DNA from: Nageia nagi
Taxonomy: Eukaryota > Pinophyta
Reading direction: 5' to 3'
Length of the DNA: 64,000 bases
NCBI GenBank assembly: GCA_050084985.1
Contig: JBITNC010000001.1
Coordinates: 96,162,001-96,226,000 of the forward strand
The translations under genes were made by a program, and so were the position numbers. This document shows, piece after piece, positions 46,246 to 57,790 of this stretch; the first letter of the stretch is position 1, and each line of letters opens with the position of its first letter. The notes beneath the pieces are model-generated. The model did no database searches. It was not told the origin of the DNA and saw only the letters and a list, made by a program, of their open reading frames with translations.

Positions 46246-47279
46246 ATATTGGGATAGAGCGTAGAAGAAAGAAGAGAGAGAGTAAGAGAGAGTTCTCCTC
46301 CATAGAGATACAAGTGGAGATGAGAACATTTACATATTTGAGAATCTTTTTTAGAACTAGTATGAGACTCACTACATTACCATTTGACAAAATGGTTTAC
46401 AATACAATCATTAACCACAACTGGTTTCACTGTACATAGTAGTCGATCAACTTTAAGCTGACATGTGAGTCTCCATGAGCTTGCTTTCACAAGGTGAGTA
46501 ACCTACATTTCTGAAGAAGATCCTGCATGCTACAAGCAACTCATGAACAAAATCAGTTAGATGCATCATATATTCAAATAAGAGAATCAAATAATGCTAT
46601 CTTATAAATAACTGATTAATGGTGCACTATAAGTCATCACGGAGATGTCAAGCCATCACTCATAGTCACCTGTTGTATATAGACATGTGTTGATTATTAA
46701 TAGAGCATAAAAATTGTACAACGAGTTTCTCACGCAGAGCAAACTCACCACGGAGGTATAGAATGTACAACAAGTTCATCACGTAGAGCGAACTTACCAC
46801 GGAGGTATATTAATTATATGCTCAAATATTGTACAACGAGTTTCTCACGCAGAGCAAACTCACCACGGAGGTATAGAGCATAAAAATTGTACAAGTTTCT
46901 CACGCAGAGCAAACTCACCACGGGGGTTTATAGAATGTACAAGTTCATCATGCAGAGCGAACTTACCACGGAGGTATATTAATTATATGCTCAAAAATTG
47001 TACAACGAGTTTCTCACGCAGAGCAAACTCACCACGGAGGTATAAAATGTACAACAAGTTTGTCACGCAGAGCAAACTTACCACGGAGGTATAAAAATGT
47101 ACAAGTTTATCACGTAGAGCAAACTTACCACGGAGGTATAAAAATGTACAACAAGTTTGTCACGCAGAGCAAACTTACCACGGAGGTATATCATAATCAA
47201 CACATGCTATACAACAACAAAAGAGCCTCTTAGAGGTGAAGTTGTCATCATTAACAAAGGTTCAAACTTCACTCCCCTT
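46246..47279 (-). other. 3' untranslated region of element C
   Basis: Non-coding, between the RNase H stop and the purine tract. Shares stretches with A and B (e.g. TGACTTATAGTGCACCATT on the minus strand, near 46640-46620). Contains the nine-unit array 46706-47190. Confidence 0.88.
46706..47190 (-). repeat. Nine-unit tandem array in C 3' UTR, with higher-order structure
   Basis: Plus-strand unit about 45 bp with cores TCACGCAGAGCAAACT and ACCACGGAGGTATA, starting near 46715, 46764, 46830, 46888, 46936, 46999, 47048, 47098 and 47145. Units 1-3 and 4-6 form two copies of a roughly 170-bp three-unit block, each ending TTAATTATATGCTCAAA before its third unit. Non-coding. Confidence 0.95.
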
Positions 47280-49987
47280 TTAGGGCAACTTCACCAACCC
47301 AAGAGAATCCCTAAGCTTGCTGAACTGAGCTTCAGGAAGGGGCTTGGTGAATACATCAGCGAAGTTTTTAGTAGATGGACAATACTCCAAGTGTATGATG
47401 TCATCTAGAACCTTCTCCTTGATAAAATGGGCTTGGATTTCCAAATGTTTGGTTCTCTGATGGAACATAGGATTCTTAGCCAAAGAGATAGTCGATTGAT
47501 TGTCTGAAGAAATAAGAGATGGGCCATTTTGCTTATACCCAATTTCGTTCAGAAGATGTCTTAGCCAAATAGCTTCTTGGGCGACAACAGACATGGCTCG
47601 ATATTCGCTTCGGTGGTAGAAAGAGTCACAGTAGGTTGTTTCTTGGAAGCCCAAGAGATAGCACCTGAACCAATGCTGAACACATATGCAGAGGTTGATT
47701 TTCTGTCATCTCTATCTCCCCCATAATCAGAATCTGAGAACCCTGAGAGAACAATTGAGGGCACTTTGGAATACTTAAGAGCAAGATCCTTTGTCCCTGC
47801 CACATACCTCAAGATTTGCTTCACAGCATTGAGGTGTTCAACATATGGTTTTTGCATGAATCGGGCCATCAGATTCACTGCAAAGGCAATATCAGGACGA
47901 GAGATAATCAGATACAGAAGACTACCGATCAATTGCCTATAAGCTGTAGCATCAGCCAACTGAGAATCTGAGCTCAGTGATACAACGATTCCAGGAGAAA
48001 CAGGTATTGCAGCATATCTACACTCCTCCATTCCAAACTTTTGCAAGATGTCTGATATATACTTAGATTGACTAAGATAAGTACAATCTTTGTGTTGGTA
48101 TACTTGCATTCCAAGATAGTAATGCAATAGACCTAGATCAGTCATTTCAAATTTTGCCTTCAGTTTGGATATGCACTCTTGGATGATTTCAATATTGTTG
48201 CCTGTTATGAGAAGATCATCCACATAAAGGAGAATTAAGACCATGTCTTTTCCTTGATTGAGTACATAGAGATCTGAGTCAGAGAAGCACTTGGAAAAAC
48301 CAATATCTGCAAAGAATCCTGAAATTTTCTTGTACCATGCTCTAGGTGCTTGTTTAAGTCCATACAAAGACTTCTTTAGCTTGCACACAAGAGACTCTTT
48401 TCCTTCTGGAATAAATCCTTCTGGTTGATTCATGTAGATTTCTACATCCAAGTCACCATTGAGAAATGCACTCTTGACATTAAGTTGGAAAACTTTCCAT
48501 CCCTGAGCTGCAGAAAGAGCAAGGATTATCCTGACAGTAAGCATCTTGGCCACAGGAGCAAAGGCTTCCTCATAATCAATACCATATTTCTGAGCAAATC
48601 CTTTGGCCACTAACCTTGCTTTGTATTTTTCAACTTCTCCATCAGAATTGTACTTGACCTTGTAAATCCATTTATTTCCAATCACATTTTTCTCATTGGG
48701 ATAAGGAACCAAATCCCAAGTTTCATTTTTCATGAGTGCCTCGTACTCAACTTTCATAGCTTCCATCCAACACTCTTGCTTGGAAGCTTCTTTGAATGTT
48801 GATGGCTCATTCATATTATCAATTTTGGCAAATAAGGATTTATTCAAGGTCATACTTCTTGTAATTCTCTCAGCTGGAGAATTTTGTTCTTGTGGTGACT
48901 TCCCTACATGATCATCCAACCAGTTAGGTGCAGGCGTAGAATCATCTAAATCAGACACCTCAGCATGAGAAGCCGTATCCTCAGGAAGTTCATTGAACTT
49001 GACATCCCTAGAAACAAAGACTGTTTTATGGGATGAGGAGTAGAGCCTGTAACCTCTATGCTGATTATCATACCCCACAAAGATGCATTTTTCTGATCTT
49101 TTGTCTAGCTTCTTTATTTTCTCTGAGGTAATGAAGGCAAATGCATCACATCCAAAGACCCTGAAGTGTGAGATGTTAGGTTTCTTTCCTGTCCATGCTT
49201 CATACGGAGTTTTTCCTTCAACTGCTTTAGTAGGACACCTATTTAGGGTGTGAATAGCAGTGTGAACAGCTTCTCCCCATAAGAAACTAGGAAGATTACC
49301 CAACATGCATCTTGCCATTTCCATAATGGTGCGATTCTTTCTTTCAGCAACTCCATTTTGCTGAGGGGTGTAAGGGATTGTGAATTGTCGCTTGATCCCA
49401 TGTTTAACACAATAATTGTTAAACTCATTGCTATTATATTCACCCCCATTGTCAGATCTCAGCATTTTGATCTTAAAATCAGTTTGATTTTCAACAAGTG
49501 CCTTGAAGTCTTTAAATCGATCAAAAGTTTGATCCTCGTGCTCAAGTAGATAACCAAATGTCATCCTACTGAAGTCATCAATGAAGGTCAGAACATAAGA
49601 AGCTCCCCCTAGAGACTTAGTCTGAAATGGACCCATCAAATCTGAATGCACAAGCTGAAGAGGACGAGTAGCCCGAGTTGCCTTATCCTTTTCAAACTTT
49701 TGCCTATTCATCTTTCCAAGAATGCACCTTTCACAAAGACCAATTGTGGGTGAAATATTAGGTAAACCTTCCACAAGTTCTTGATTTTTCATATCTTGAA
49801 TACTCTTGTGGTTAAGGTGCCCTAATCGTTGATGCCAAAGATTACCTTTTGAACACACATTTGTAGCAAGACAAATCTTTGAAGGTACTTGATCCACAAT
49901 ATAAAGGTCATTCTTTACTGATCCTTTCATCAAAGTGGCAAGTCCTTTCTTAACACACAAGGAGTGTGAGGTAAACTCAAATGAGCA
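47280..49987 (-). pseudogene. pol: pol of element C: integrase, RT, RNase H, almost intact
   Basis: One frame runs from 49987 to 47605. In order: GAG-pre-integrase (WHQRLGHLNHKS, CERCILGK); integrase with HSDLMGP, LRSDNGGEY and QQNGVAERKNRT; RT with GNKWIYKVKY, FAPVAKM, LYGLKQAPRAWY and YVDDLLITG; RNase H with DSDYGGDRDDRKS. At about 47605 a single-base deletion after TTEA shifts the frame; the end continues in 47654-47280 (EYRAMSVVAQEAIWLRHLL, SSDNQSTISL, FTKPLPEAQF). All acidic catalytic residues are present. Joined upstream to gag in the same frame but for one stop at 49988-49990. Confidence 0.95.
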
Positions 49988-51157
49988 TCATGTCCTTGTA
50001 ATCTGAATTACAGAGATAAGATTCATCCTTAGCTTAGGCACATAAAAGACATTATCAAGCGCCTTTCCATGAATCTTCACATTCCCTATTTCTTGAACAT
50101 CAAGAACTGTATTATCACCTATCACAACTGTATCCTTGTTGTACTTATGAAAATTTTCAAACTTATCCTTTTCATAACACATGTGATTAGTGCATCCTGA
50201 ATCAACAATCCAATCATTTGAAATAGTTTGAGTCATTGAGTAGTAGGCAACAGAAGCAGCATGCTTGTTCTTCTTTTTATTATTGAAATTTCTCACATTT
50301 GAATTTCCCTTTCCTTTTTGAGCAAATTTCTTTTTGCGACAATCATACTCTTTGTGCCCAAAGATGCCACAGAAGTTACAATTCCCATCAAACTTTTCCT
50401 GCGGTGTTGGTTTGCTTGATCCAGCTTTGTCATTTCTTTGCTTGAAGTTGCTGTGCTTCCTGATGGTAGATGAGGATTTGTTGTCTTTGAATTTATAATG
50501 TTTGAACGTCTTTTTGAAAGGAGTTTTGGTTGCTCCTAGAGCAATGCTATTATCCTTTGGAGAAATGTTCAACATTTTCTTGTTCAAAGTTTCCTCATGC
50601 TTCAGAAGGAGTCTAGAAAGATTGTTAAGGGAGATAACATCTTCTTCATCATCGAGCCTAGTCTCCATAACTGTGACAAAGTTACTGAACTTTGTAGAGA
50701 GGCTTTGAAGAATAATGAAGACCATGAACTCATCATTGATCCAATTGCACCCACAGCCAACCAGTTGTGTCCTGAGGTCAATGATTTTGTTCAAGTAGAT
50801 TGAGGCACTTTCATATTCTCCTTGACGATACTGCAACAACTTTTGTAGAATGGTGAACCTTCTTGAAAATTTGGACCCAAGGTAAATTTTCTTTAGTCTA
50901 TCCCAAGCTTCTTTTGCTGATGTCGAGGAAGAAATCATGAGAAGGATGTCATCTGAAACTGCACGATAGATCATTGAGGTTGCTAACTCATTCTTTGAGT
51001 TGTAAATTTCAAGGGCCTTCTCATCTGTAGGAGCGACTAGATCTTCATTTATTGTCTGTCACAGCTTCCTTGCCTGTAACTCAGCTCTCATACGAGGTTC
51101 CCATATGCCGTAGTTGGAACCGTCGAGTATGTGCTTGGGTATGAAGGTTTCAACCAT
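49988..51157 (-). pseudogene. gag: gag and protease of element C, two stop codons
   Basis: ATG at 51157-51155 (MVETFIPKHILDGSNYGIWE); in-frame TGA at 51061-51059 where B has Trp (RKLWQT). Then 328 open residues: capsid-like domain (SAKEAWDRLKKIYLGSKFSR), zinc knuckle CNFCGIFGHKEYDC, a Lys/Asn-rich linker, aspartic protease VDSGCTNHM, and FYVPKLRMNLISV. Ends at TGA 49990-49988, again at a residue that is Trp in A (KWYSFEF). Without those two stops gag-pol would be one polyprotein, as in most copia elements. Confidence 0.94.
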
Positions 51158-52030
51158 TGTCTGTACAAAAAATAAATATGCAACAAGAATGCAAATTTTA
51201 CAAGTTTCCATCTATACAAATCAAACATAAGTAAACATGTCCCACATGTGCAAACTTATAACCACGATCCGTAGAGGAATAATGTTGGGGTTGTTTTCTT
51301 GTGTAGAATTAGGCCTTCACCTGGATGCCCGCAAGGTGGAGCCCAGGTACTACCAGTCCTCAACCAGTTCACCTTGGTCAGTAATATACTCTCACAAGGA
51401 GAAGTACCAACTATTTTCCAAGGATCCGACGTATCTTGGACCGGCCATTTTAATTATCTTGATTAAGGTTTTCAGTTTTCCTCCTAGGTTATCAGGATAA
51501 TCCCTGAATGGACGTGCGGACATGTGGTATCACTACACACATGCCTGTCCACCTAATAGAGTTATGTCCAATCCAACAGAGGTCTTAGGGGCAATTAAGA
51601 CGGACTTACCACCACTCGGTTCTTCGGACTAAAAGGGCTCCAGTCTGCCCTGTCCTCACCTTGTGGCTCCCCAAACAAGTCATGTTGTAGAAGAATATGT
51701 GCGGATGTATTCATTTTAGGGGTTACTTTTCAATATTTGCGTTTTTGCAAGTATAAGCAAATTGTGCAAAAATATAAAGTAAAGTAAAATGGCATCATCC
51801 ACACGAGATTGAAAAAAAAACTTAAAAAGTCCAATGGGTTTTGTACTAACCCCTAAAGGACTTTTACATTTTGTATATTTTGCTCAATATATTCAAGCAC
51901 TTAATGAATTAAACAAAAGAACTAAGTCCTACTTAGTATTTAATTCATAACATGCATTGTTCCATGACTTAAAAAAATTAAGTAATCATGCATCATGCAT
52001 TAAAAATTTAAGTCCTAAGCATGTTTTATT

Positions 52031-52185
52031 CTTCAAACAAGATAAAGATACATGCATCATAAGTCTAGCATGCAACATCTAGATAAAGTTTACAAGATAA
52101 AGAGACATGCATCATAAGTCTAGCATTCAATATCTAGATAAGGTTTACAAAATAAAGAGACATGCATCACAAGTCTAGCATCTAA
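52031..52185. repeat. Three-copy short repeat in C leader
   Basis: ACATGCATCATAAGTCTAGC followed by a CTAGATAAggTTTACAA word, at about 52030, 52104 and 52160; period about 55-70 bp. Confidence 0.8.
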
Positions 52186-52975
52186 AATTATACCAATTCC
52201 CCCCTTTTCACTTAAAGTGTTATCCCTAAAAAATTGTATGCTAAAACTTGTCTTATAAGTATGCATTTTAAGTAAAAAAATTTCCCTTATTTACTTAAAA
52301 AAAAATAGCATGCTTAGACTAAATTACTATGCTTAGACTAAGTAATTTAAACATGCAATTTTGAGTAGAATATTAGAAATATTCTAAGTACTCCTAAGTG
52401 CATTTAATGGGAGCAATTTGACTTGTAAGCAAGTAAGTAAAAAAAATTAAATGCCTAAGAGGTATATGTGTGCAAGTTGTAATAGGAGACCCATACCCCT
52501 ATTTCATGCAATTTTAATGCTTTGTCTACCTTAAGCACTAAAAATACTCCTAAGTCAAAAAAAATTAAATGCTTTGTAGTTGTAAAATTATGACCCCCAC
52601 TTTTGCCTTTTACCAAGAAGAGCACACGTTGCTTTTGGAAGTGCAAAAAATGTAGGTGGTCAACAAAACAAACTTAATGCATCTAAGTGAATTAAATGAC
52701 AAGGACTTGCAAATGTTTGGCAACCATCAACCTTGACCGTGGGAAGGACGGAACCTTCATGGAGGCTTAGAAGACAGCCAATGGAGGTGTAGGTAAAAAA
52801 AATTAAATGCTCAAACAAAGTTTGAAAAAAAAATGGAAAGGCCATAAGTAGGAGCATTAAGCCGCATGGGTAGTGCGGGCGGAGGCGGCGGGGGCGACCA
52901 AGCGAGTCTTAGTTTCTATGTTGGACTACTGTCCGCTGGTTAACTACTGCCGCTATTTGTATTTAAACAGTGTCA

Positions 52976-53200
52976 ATGCCTATCGAGGAAAGCCATGTTT
53001 TTGGTAACCTAAGATTATCAACTTCCACGAGAAGATGTCTCGTTCAGTCATACAGTCGAAAAACTTCGCGGGCATCTCGTCAAATAATTCCGTTTTGTGC
53101 AGATCCTGCAATCATTTCAGTCCATGAAACGGTGTCTGCATCTTGCGTGGTGTTAAACAATTCGCGGACCCACGTAAGCCATCGCAAGGAGAGGAGCGAG
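52976..53200 (-). pseudogene. Captured PPR (pentatricopeptide repeat) gene fragment in C leader
   Basis: Minus strand, same direction as C. First piece (about 53190-53082): RELFNTTQDADTVSWTEMIA then GSAQNGI, matching the plant PLS-type PPR pattern A-R-x-LF-xx-M-xxxDVVSW-xx-MIxGYAQNG. After a one- or two-base shift: ELFDEMP, then FFDCMTERDIFSW and KLIILGYQKHGF (about 53078-52980), a second repeat of the same kind (xFDxMxERDxFSWxxxIxGYxKHG). Broken by a shift and stops. Local sequence is GC-richer than the element. PPR proteins bind organelle RNA; this piece is too short to act so. Confidence 0.8.
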
Positions 53201-54138
53201 GTGAGGCATCGCAGAGAGGCCCAAGTCACGATAACAGTTTGCAGACCCACGTAAGCCTCGCACAACAGACGTGTGACGGTGGTTCAATTTACGATGAGGC
53301 CCTTCTCTGTTTTTTTTTGTTTTTTTTTTATTATATTTGACCCCCCCCCCAAATAATAATAATAATTCGGATAACTATATGGTTCAATTTATTATACCAA
53401 TTGAAGGATTTATTCATAAATTGATAATTTGAAAAAATCCTTATTTGAGTGTTGTTAAATACCTTTCTCTTTTTGTTTTTGTATATACAAAAAAAATGTA
53501 TATAAAAAATTGTAATTGGAAATTTTCTAATATTTCTACACTAAGATTTAGTGTAAAAAAATACAAATTTTCACAAAATTTCATGAGCAAAGTGTATAGT
53601 AAATGTTCACAAATACATTATTGCTACTTTTAAGTAATTTTTACCCAAAAATTGCAACTAACAAAATGCATGTTAGTATATAAATTGCAAATTTGGCATA
53701 ATGTAATATTGCAATTTTTACTAATCTCTTAAAAAAAATGCACACTAGAGGTTAAAAACATTATATCTCTATTTTTAGCCCTCCTCCTTTTTTGATATTT
53801 TTCACAAAATACTATTGTAAAAACTTTTCAATAAGATGCTATCATAATATATTTTTGCTCATAAAAAAGGCATTTTCTTTGTACATAGATTACTAACATA
53901 AAATATTGTTAGTAAGAAGAGAGTAGCAAAAATATATTATGGTATTTGAAGTTATTTTTGCTAAGACATTGAGCTAGCATAATCATACAAAAAAAAGTAT
54001 CATAATGAACTTAGTTAGAAAGGATAGAAGGTTATACCTTTGCAAACCTTTTACCTCACAATGAAGATTAGGATTAAGACTCCAAATTTGAGAAGGATGA
54101 AGAACCTCCAAAATGTAGAAGAAGAGCTTCCAAACCAA

Positions 54139-54150
54139 GCTCTGATACCA
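54139..54150 (-). other. Primer binding site of element C
   Basis: Minus strand TGGTATCAGAGC, two nt from the LTR end; exact initiator-Met match. Confidence 0.95.
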
Positions 54151-54152
54151 CT

Positions 54153-54644
54153 TGATGGAATTAGCCTAGATCTAATTCCCAAGGTCCAAGACTAGGAAGC
54201 TAAATCATTCATCATCTACAATTCTAAGAACATCATTCACACAATATGACACCAATATAATGTGGTTCCTCCCTCCTTGGGAGTACATCCACAACTAGTT
54301 CTCTATTCTCAATCTATGCCTCTTACAACTATTCTCTTGCTCTCTCCTACACAACCTAGTAGAGTAATCTTACTCCAAAACTTAGATGTATTTACAAGAG
54401 GAGAGGCCCTCTATTTATAGCTTGAGAGCACCTCCTTAACCTCCCTTTAACCCAAGGGTAAGGTTAGGGTTACAATAAATGTGTGACCTAACTTTAACCT
54501 ACCAACTAACCCCATGGTTAGGTCAAAGTCCACACATAATAAAGAATTCAATTAATCCCTTAAGGTATCTACATATCCTTTAAGTGATTAATTGAACTTA
54601 CAAGGAGTTTAGATATTCACAATATTTCATTACAAATTCTAACA
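54153..54644 (-). repeat. 5' LTR of element C
   Basis: 492 bp; about eight differences from 45740-46230, including two compensating 2-bp CT indels in a CT-rich run. Confidence 0.95.
54411..54420 (-). promoter_or_regulatory. TATA box of element C 5' LTR
   Basis: Minus strand CTATAAATAG, followed by AGGGCCTCTCC; identical in the other LTR. Likely drives the element's own transcript toward lower coordinates. Confidence 0.75.
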
Positions 54645-55135
54645 CAAAGAAATGGAAAAGGCAAAGCAAACACTCCTTATCCTAAAGAAAAGTTTGATGG
54701 CAATTGTAACTATTGTGGCATTCAAGGTCACAAAAAAGTTGATTGTTACAAAAAGAAAAGAGAGAAAAAGTACAAAGGCAATAGAAATGTAAAAAGCTAC
54801 AAAAGAAAGAAAAATACTCATGCTAGTTTTGCTGCGACACTCTACTCCATGTTTCGCACTTTTTCATCTGAATGGATTGTTGATTCTGATTGCATAATCA
54901 CCTATGCTTTGAAAAGAAAAAGTTTAAGAACTTTCACAAGTATAATAAGGATGCAGTTGTGATAGGTGATAACTCTACCCTTGAAATCCAAGGAATTGGG
55001 AGTGTGCTAATTCACGAAAAGGTTTTTGAAAATGTTCTCTATATTCCTAAGTTAAGGATGAACCTTCTCTCCGTGATCCAAGTTGCTACAAAAACATACT
55101 CTTTTGAGTTCGACTCTCAATCCTAATGTATTAAA
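54645..55135 (+). pseudogene. gag: gag end and protease of element B (after C)
   Basis: Continues B gag from 45734. Zinc knuckle CNYCGIQGHKKVDC is intact at about 54705-54746, followed by a Lys-rich linker. The protease site is damaged: WIVDSDC then a one-base loss (54890). 54890-55126 is open and includes YNKDAVVIGDNSTLEIQGIG and LYIPKLRMNLLSV. Confidence 0.9.
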
Positions 55136-57790
55136 AAAGGACTTGCCACTTTGGTTAAAGGATCAATAAAAGATAACCTTTACATTGTGGATCAAGTACC
55201 ATCAAAGATATGTCTTGCTTCTAATGTGTGTTCTAAAGATAATCTTTAGCATCATCGTTTAAGGCACCTTAACCACAAGAGTATTCAAGTCATGAAAAAC
55301 CAAGAACTTGTTTAAGGTTTGCCTTCAATTTCTCCTTCAGTTGGTTTATGCAAGAAGTGCATTCTTGGCAAGATGCATAGACAAAGTTTGCAAAAGATAA
55401 AGCAAAAGAGCATCTCAACCTCTTCAACTTGTGCATTCAGATTTGATGGGTGCATTTCAAACTAAGTCGCTTCGAGGAGCATCTTATGTCTTGACCTTCA
55501 TTGATGAGGATAACCTTTGGGTATCTACTTGAGCACAAGGATCAAACCTTTGAAAGTTTTAAAGTTTTTAAAGCCTTTGTTGAAAATCAGACTAACCTTA
55601 AAATCCAAATGTTGAGATCAAATAATGGAGGAGAATATAACAGCAATGAGTTCAATGACTATTGTGCTAAGTATGAAATCAAGAGGCAGTTTACGATTCC
55701 TTACACTTCTCAACAGAACGGTGTTACCGAAAAGAAAAATAGAACAATTATGGAGATGGCTAGATGCATGTTGGGTAATCTTCCTAAGTTTCTGTGGGGT
55801 GAAGCTGTGAGCATTGCTATTTACACCTTGAATAGGTGTCCCACAAAAGCCATTCAAAGAAAAACTCCTTTTAAAGCATGGTTAGGAAGAAAACCTAACA
55901 TTTCACATCTTAGGGTGTTTGGTTGTGAAGCATTCTCCTACATTATTTTTGAGAAAAGAAAAAAGTTAGACAAAAAAGCTGAAAAATGCATCTTTGTGGG
56001 TTATGATAGTCAGCACAGAGGCTACAAGCTCAACTCTCCAACCTATAAAGTAGTGTTCGTTTCAAGAGATGTAAAGTTCAATGAACTTCCTGAAGAATTT
56101 GCTTCTAACGAGGATGTTGATGATCCAAAGGACTCTTCAATTGCTCCTAGCTGGTTGGGATATTGATATAGACAAATCACTACAGAACAAAATTCTCCAA
56201 CACAAAGGGTAACAAAAAGCATGACCTTGAACAAATCCTTAATTGCCAAGATTGACAACACCATGAGCCCTCAACCTTCAAAGAAGCTTGTAAGCACAAA
56301 TGCTGGATGGAAGCCATGAAAGTGGAGTATGAGGCACTTAGAAAAATAAAACTTGGGACTTGATTCTTTATCCCAATGATAAGAATGTGATTGGTAATAA
56401 GTGGATCTACAAAGTCAAATTCAATTCAATTGGAGATATTGAGAAATACAAGGCAAGATTTGTAGCTAAAGGTTTTGCTCAGAAATACGATGTAGATTAT
56501 GAGGAAACCTTTGCTCTCGTGGCAAAAATGCCTATTGTGAGAGTTATCTTTGCTCTTTTTGCAACTCAAAGATGGAAAGTTTTTCAACTTGACATCAAGA
56601 GTGCATTTCTCATTGGTGACTTAGATGTGGAAATCTTCATGAATCAACTAGAAGGGTTTATTGTGAAAGGTAAAGAGTCCTTTGTGTGCAAGCTAAAGAA
56701 GTTTTTGTATAGACTTAGTAAGCACCTAGAGCCTGGTACATAAAGATTTCATGATACTTTGCAAACATTGGATTCTTCAAGTGTTTTTCTGACTCCGATT
56801 TATATGTGCTCAATCAAGAAAAAGACGTGGTCTTGATTCTCCTTTATGTGGATGATTTTTTTATTACTGGAAACAATGATGAAATCATTCAAAAGTGCAT
56901 ATCCAAACTTAAAGCAACGTTTGAAATGACTGATCTTGGTCTCTTGGAATGCAAGTGTATCAATACAAAGATTGTACTTACCTCAATCAATTTAAGTATA
57001 TATCAACATCTTGCATAAGTTTAGCATGGAGAAGTGTAGATATGTTGCAATCCCAATCTCTCCTGGAATCACTGTTTCTTTAAACTCCAACTCTCAGTTA
57101 GCTGATGCTACAACTTATAGGCAATTAATTGGTAGTATTTTGTATTTGACTATATCCAAGCCAGATATTGCCTTTGCAGTGAATCTGATAGCACGATTCA
57201 TGCAGAAACCTTATGTTGAGCACTTCAATGTTGTTAAGCAAATCTTGAAGTATGTTGTAAGGATTAAGGATTTTGCTCTCAAGTATTCTAAGTTGCCCTC
57301 GTTTGTTCTCTTTGGATTCTAAAATTCTAACTATGGGGAAGATAAAGATGACAAGAAGTCAATCTCTATGTATGTTTAGCATTGGTTCAAATGCTATTTC
57401 TTAAGCTTCTAAGAAGCAACTTCTTGTTTCTCTTTTCATCACAAAAGCTAAATATCGTGTCACGTCTGTTGCAGCCCAAGAAGCCATTTGCCTAAGACAT
57501 CTTCTGAAAGAAATTGGGTATGAGCAAGGTGGCTCATCTTTGATCTCTTCAGACAATCAGTCAGCTATTTCTTTGGCTAAGAATCTAGCATTCCATCAGA
57601 GAACAAAACATGTGGAAATCCATACCCATTTTATCAGGAGAAGGTTCTTGATGGCATCATACACCTGGAATATTGTCCATCCACCTTGAACTTCGCTGAT
57701 TTGTTCACCAAACACCTCCCAGAAGATCAGTTCTGTAAGCTAAGGGATGCTATCGGGTTGGTGAAATTGCCCTCAAAGGTGAGTGAAGTT
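55136..57790 (+). pseudogene. pol: pol of element B
   Basis: 55136-55500: GAG-pre-integrase with stops (CKKCILGKMHR). 55501-56166: integrase, open for 221 residues (MLRSNNGGEYNSNEF with D changed to N at the second acidic site; QQNGVTEKKNRT). 56360-56743: RT start (GNKWIYKVKF, FALVAKMPIV, VFQLDIKSAFLIGD). 56806-57018: LLYVDDFFITG. 57011-57322: RT/RNase H (SKPDIAFAVNLIARFMQKPY). 57323-57790: RNase H tail in broken frames (SSDNQSAISLAKN). Stops, shifts and the catalytic change make it inactive. Confidence 0.92.

Larger units (their letters stand above)
51158..54138 (-). other. Long 5' leader of element C
   Basis: About 3 kb between primer site and gag. The gag-proximal part (51160-51880) matches A and B leaders. 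51880-52860 is AT-rich with CATGCATCATAAGTCTAGCAT repeated three times (52031-52178). 52860-53290 is GC-rich and holds the PPR-like fragment. 53330-53350 has a run of ten C. 53350-54130 again matches the primer-proximal part of the B leader. Confidence 0.85.
45740..54644 (-). mobile_element. Copia element C, youngest and nearly intact, nested in B gag
   Basis: 8.9 kb, minus strand. LTRs 54153-54644 (5') and 45740-46230 (3') differ at about eight sites in 490 bp. Primer site, 3-kb leader, gag-protease, pol and 3' UTR with tandem array are all present. Flanks CAAAC (45734-45738) and CAAAG (54645-54649) are the probable target duplication with one change; the LTR edge is uncertain by one nt. Removal rejoins B gag in the register seen in A (TTCAAGCAAAGAGATG at 1321). 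Confidence 0.96.

Noticed and set aside
46706-47190. CRISPR-like regular repeats
   Set aside because: Units are contiguous degenerate tandem repeats within a plant retroelement UTR, without unique spacers or cas genes.
52970-53254. 94-residue plus-strand open frame in C leader
   Set aside because: Antisense of the PPR-like fragment, which has clear repeat motifs on the minus strand.
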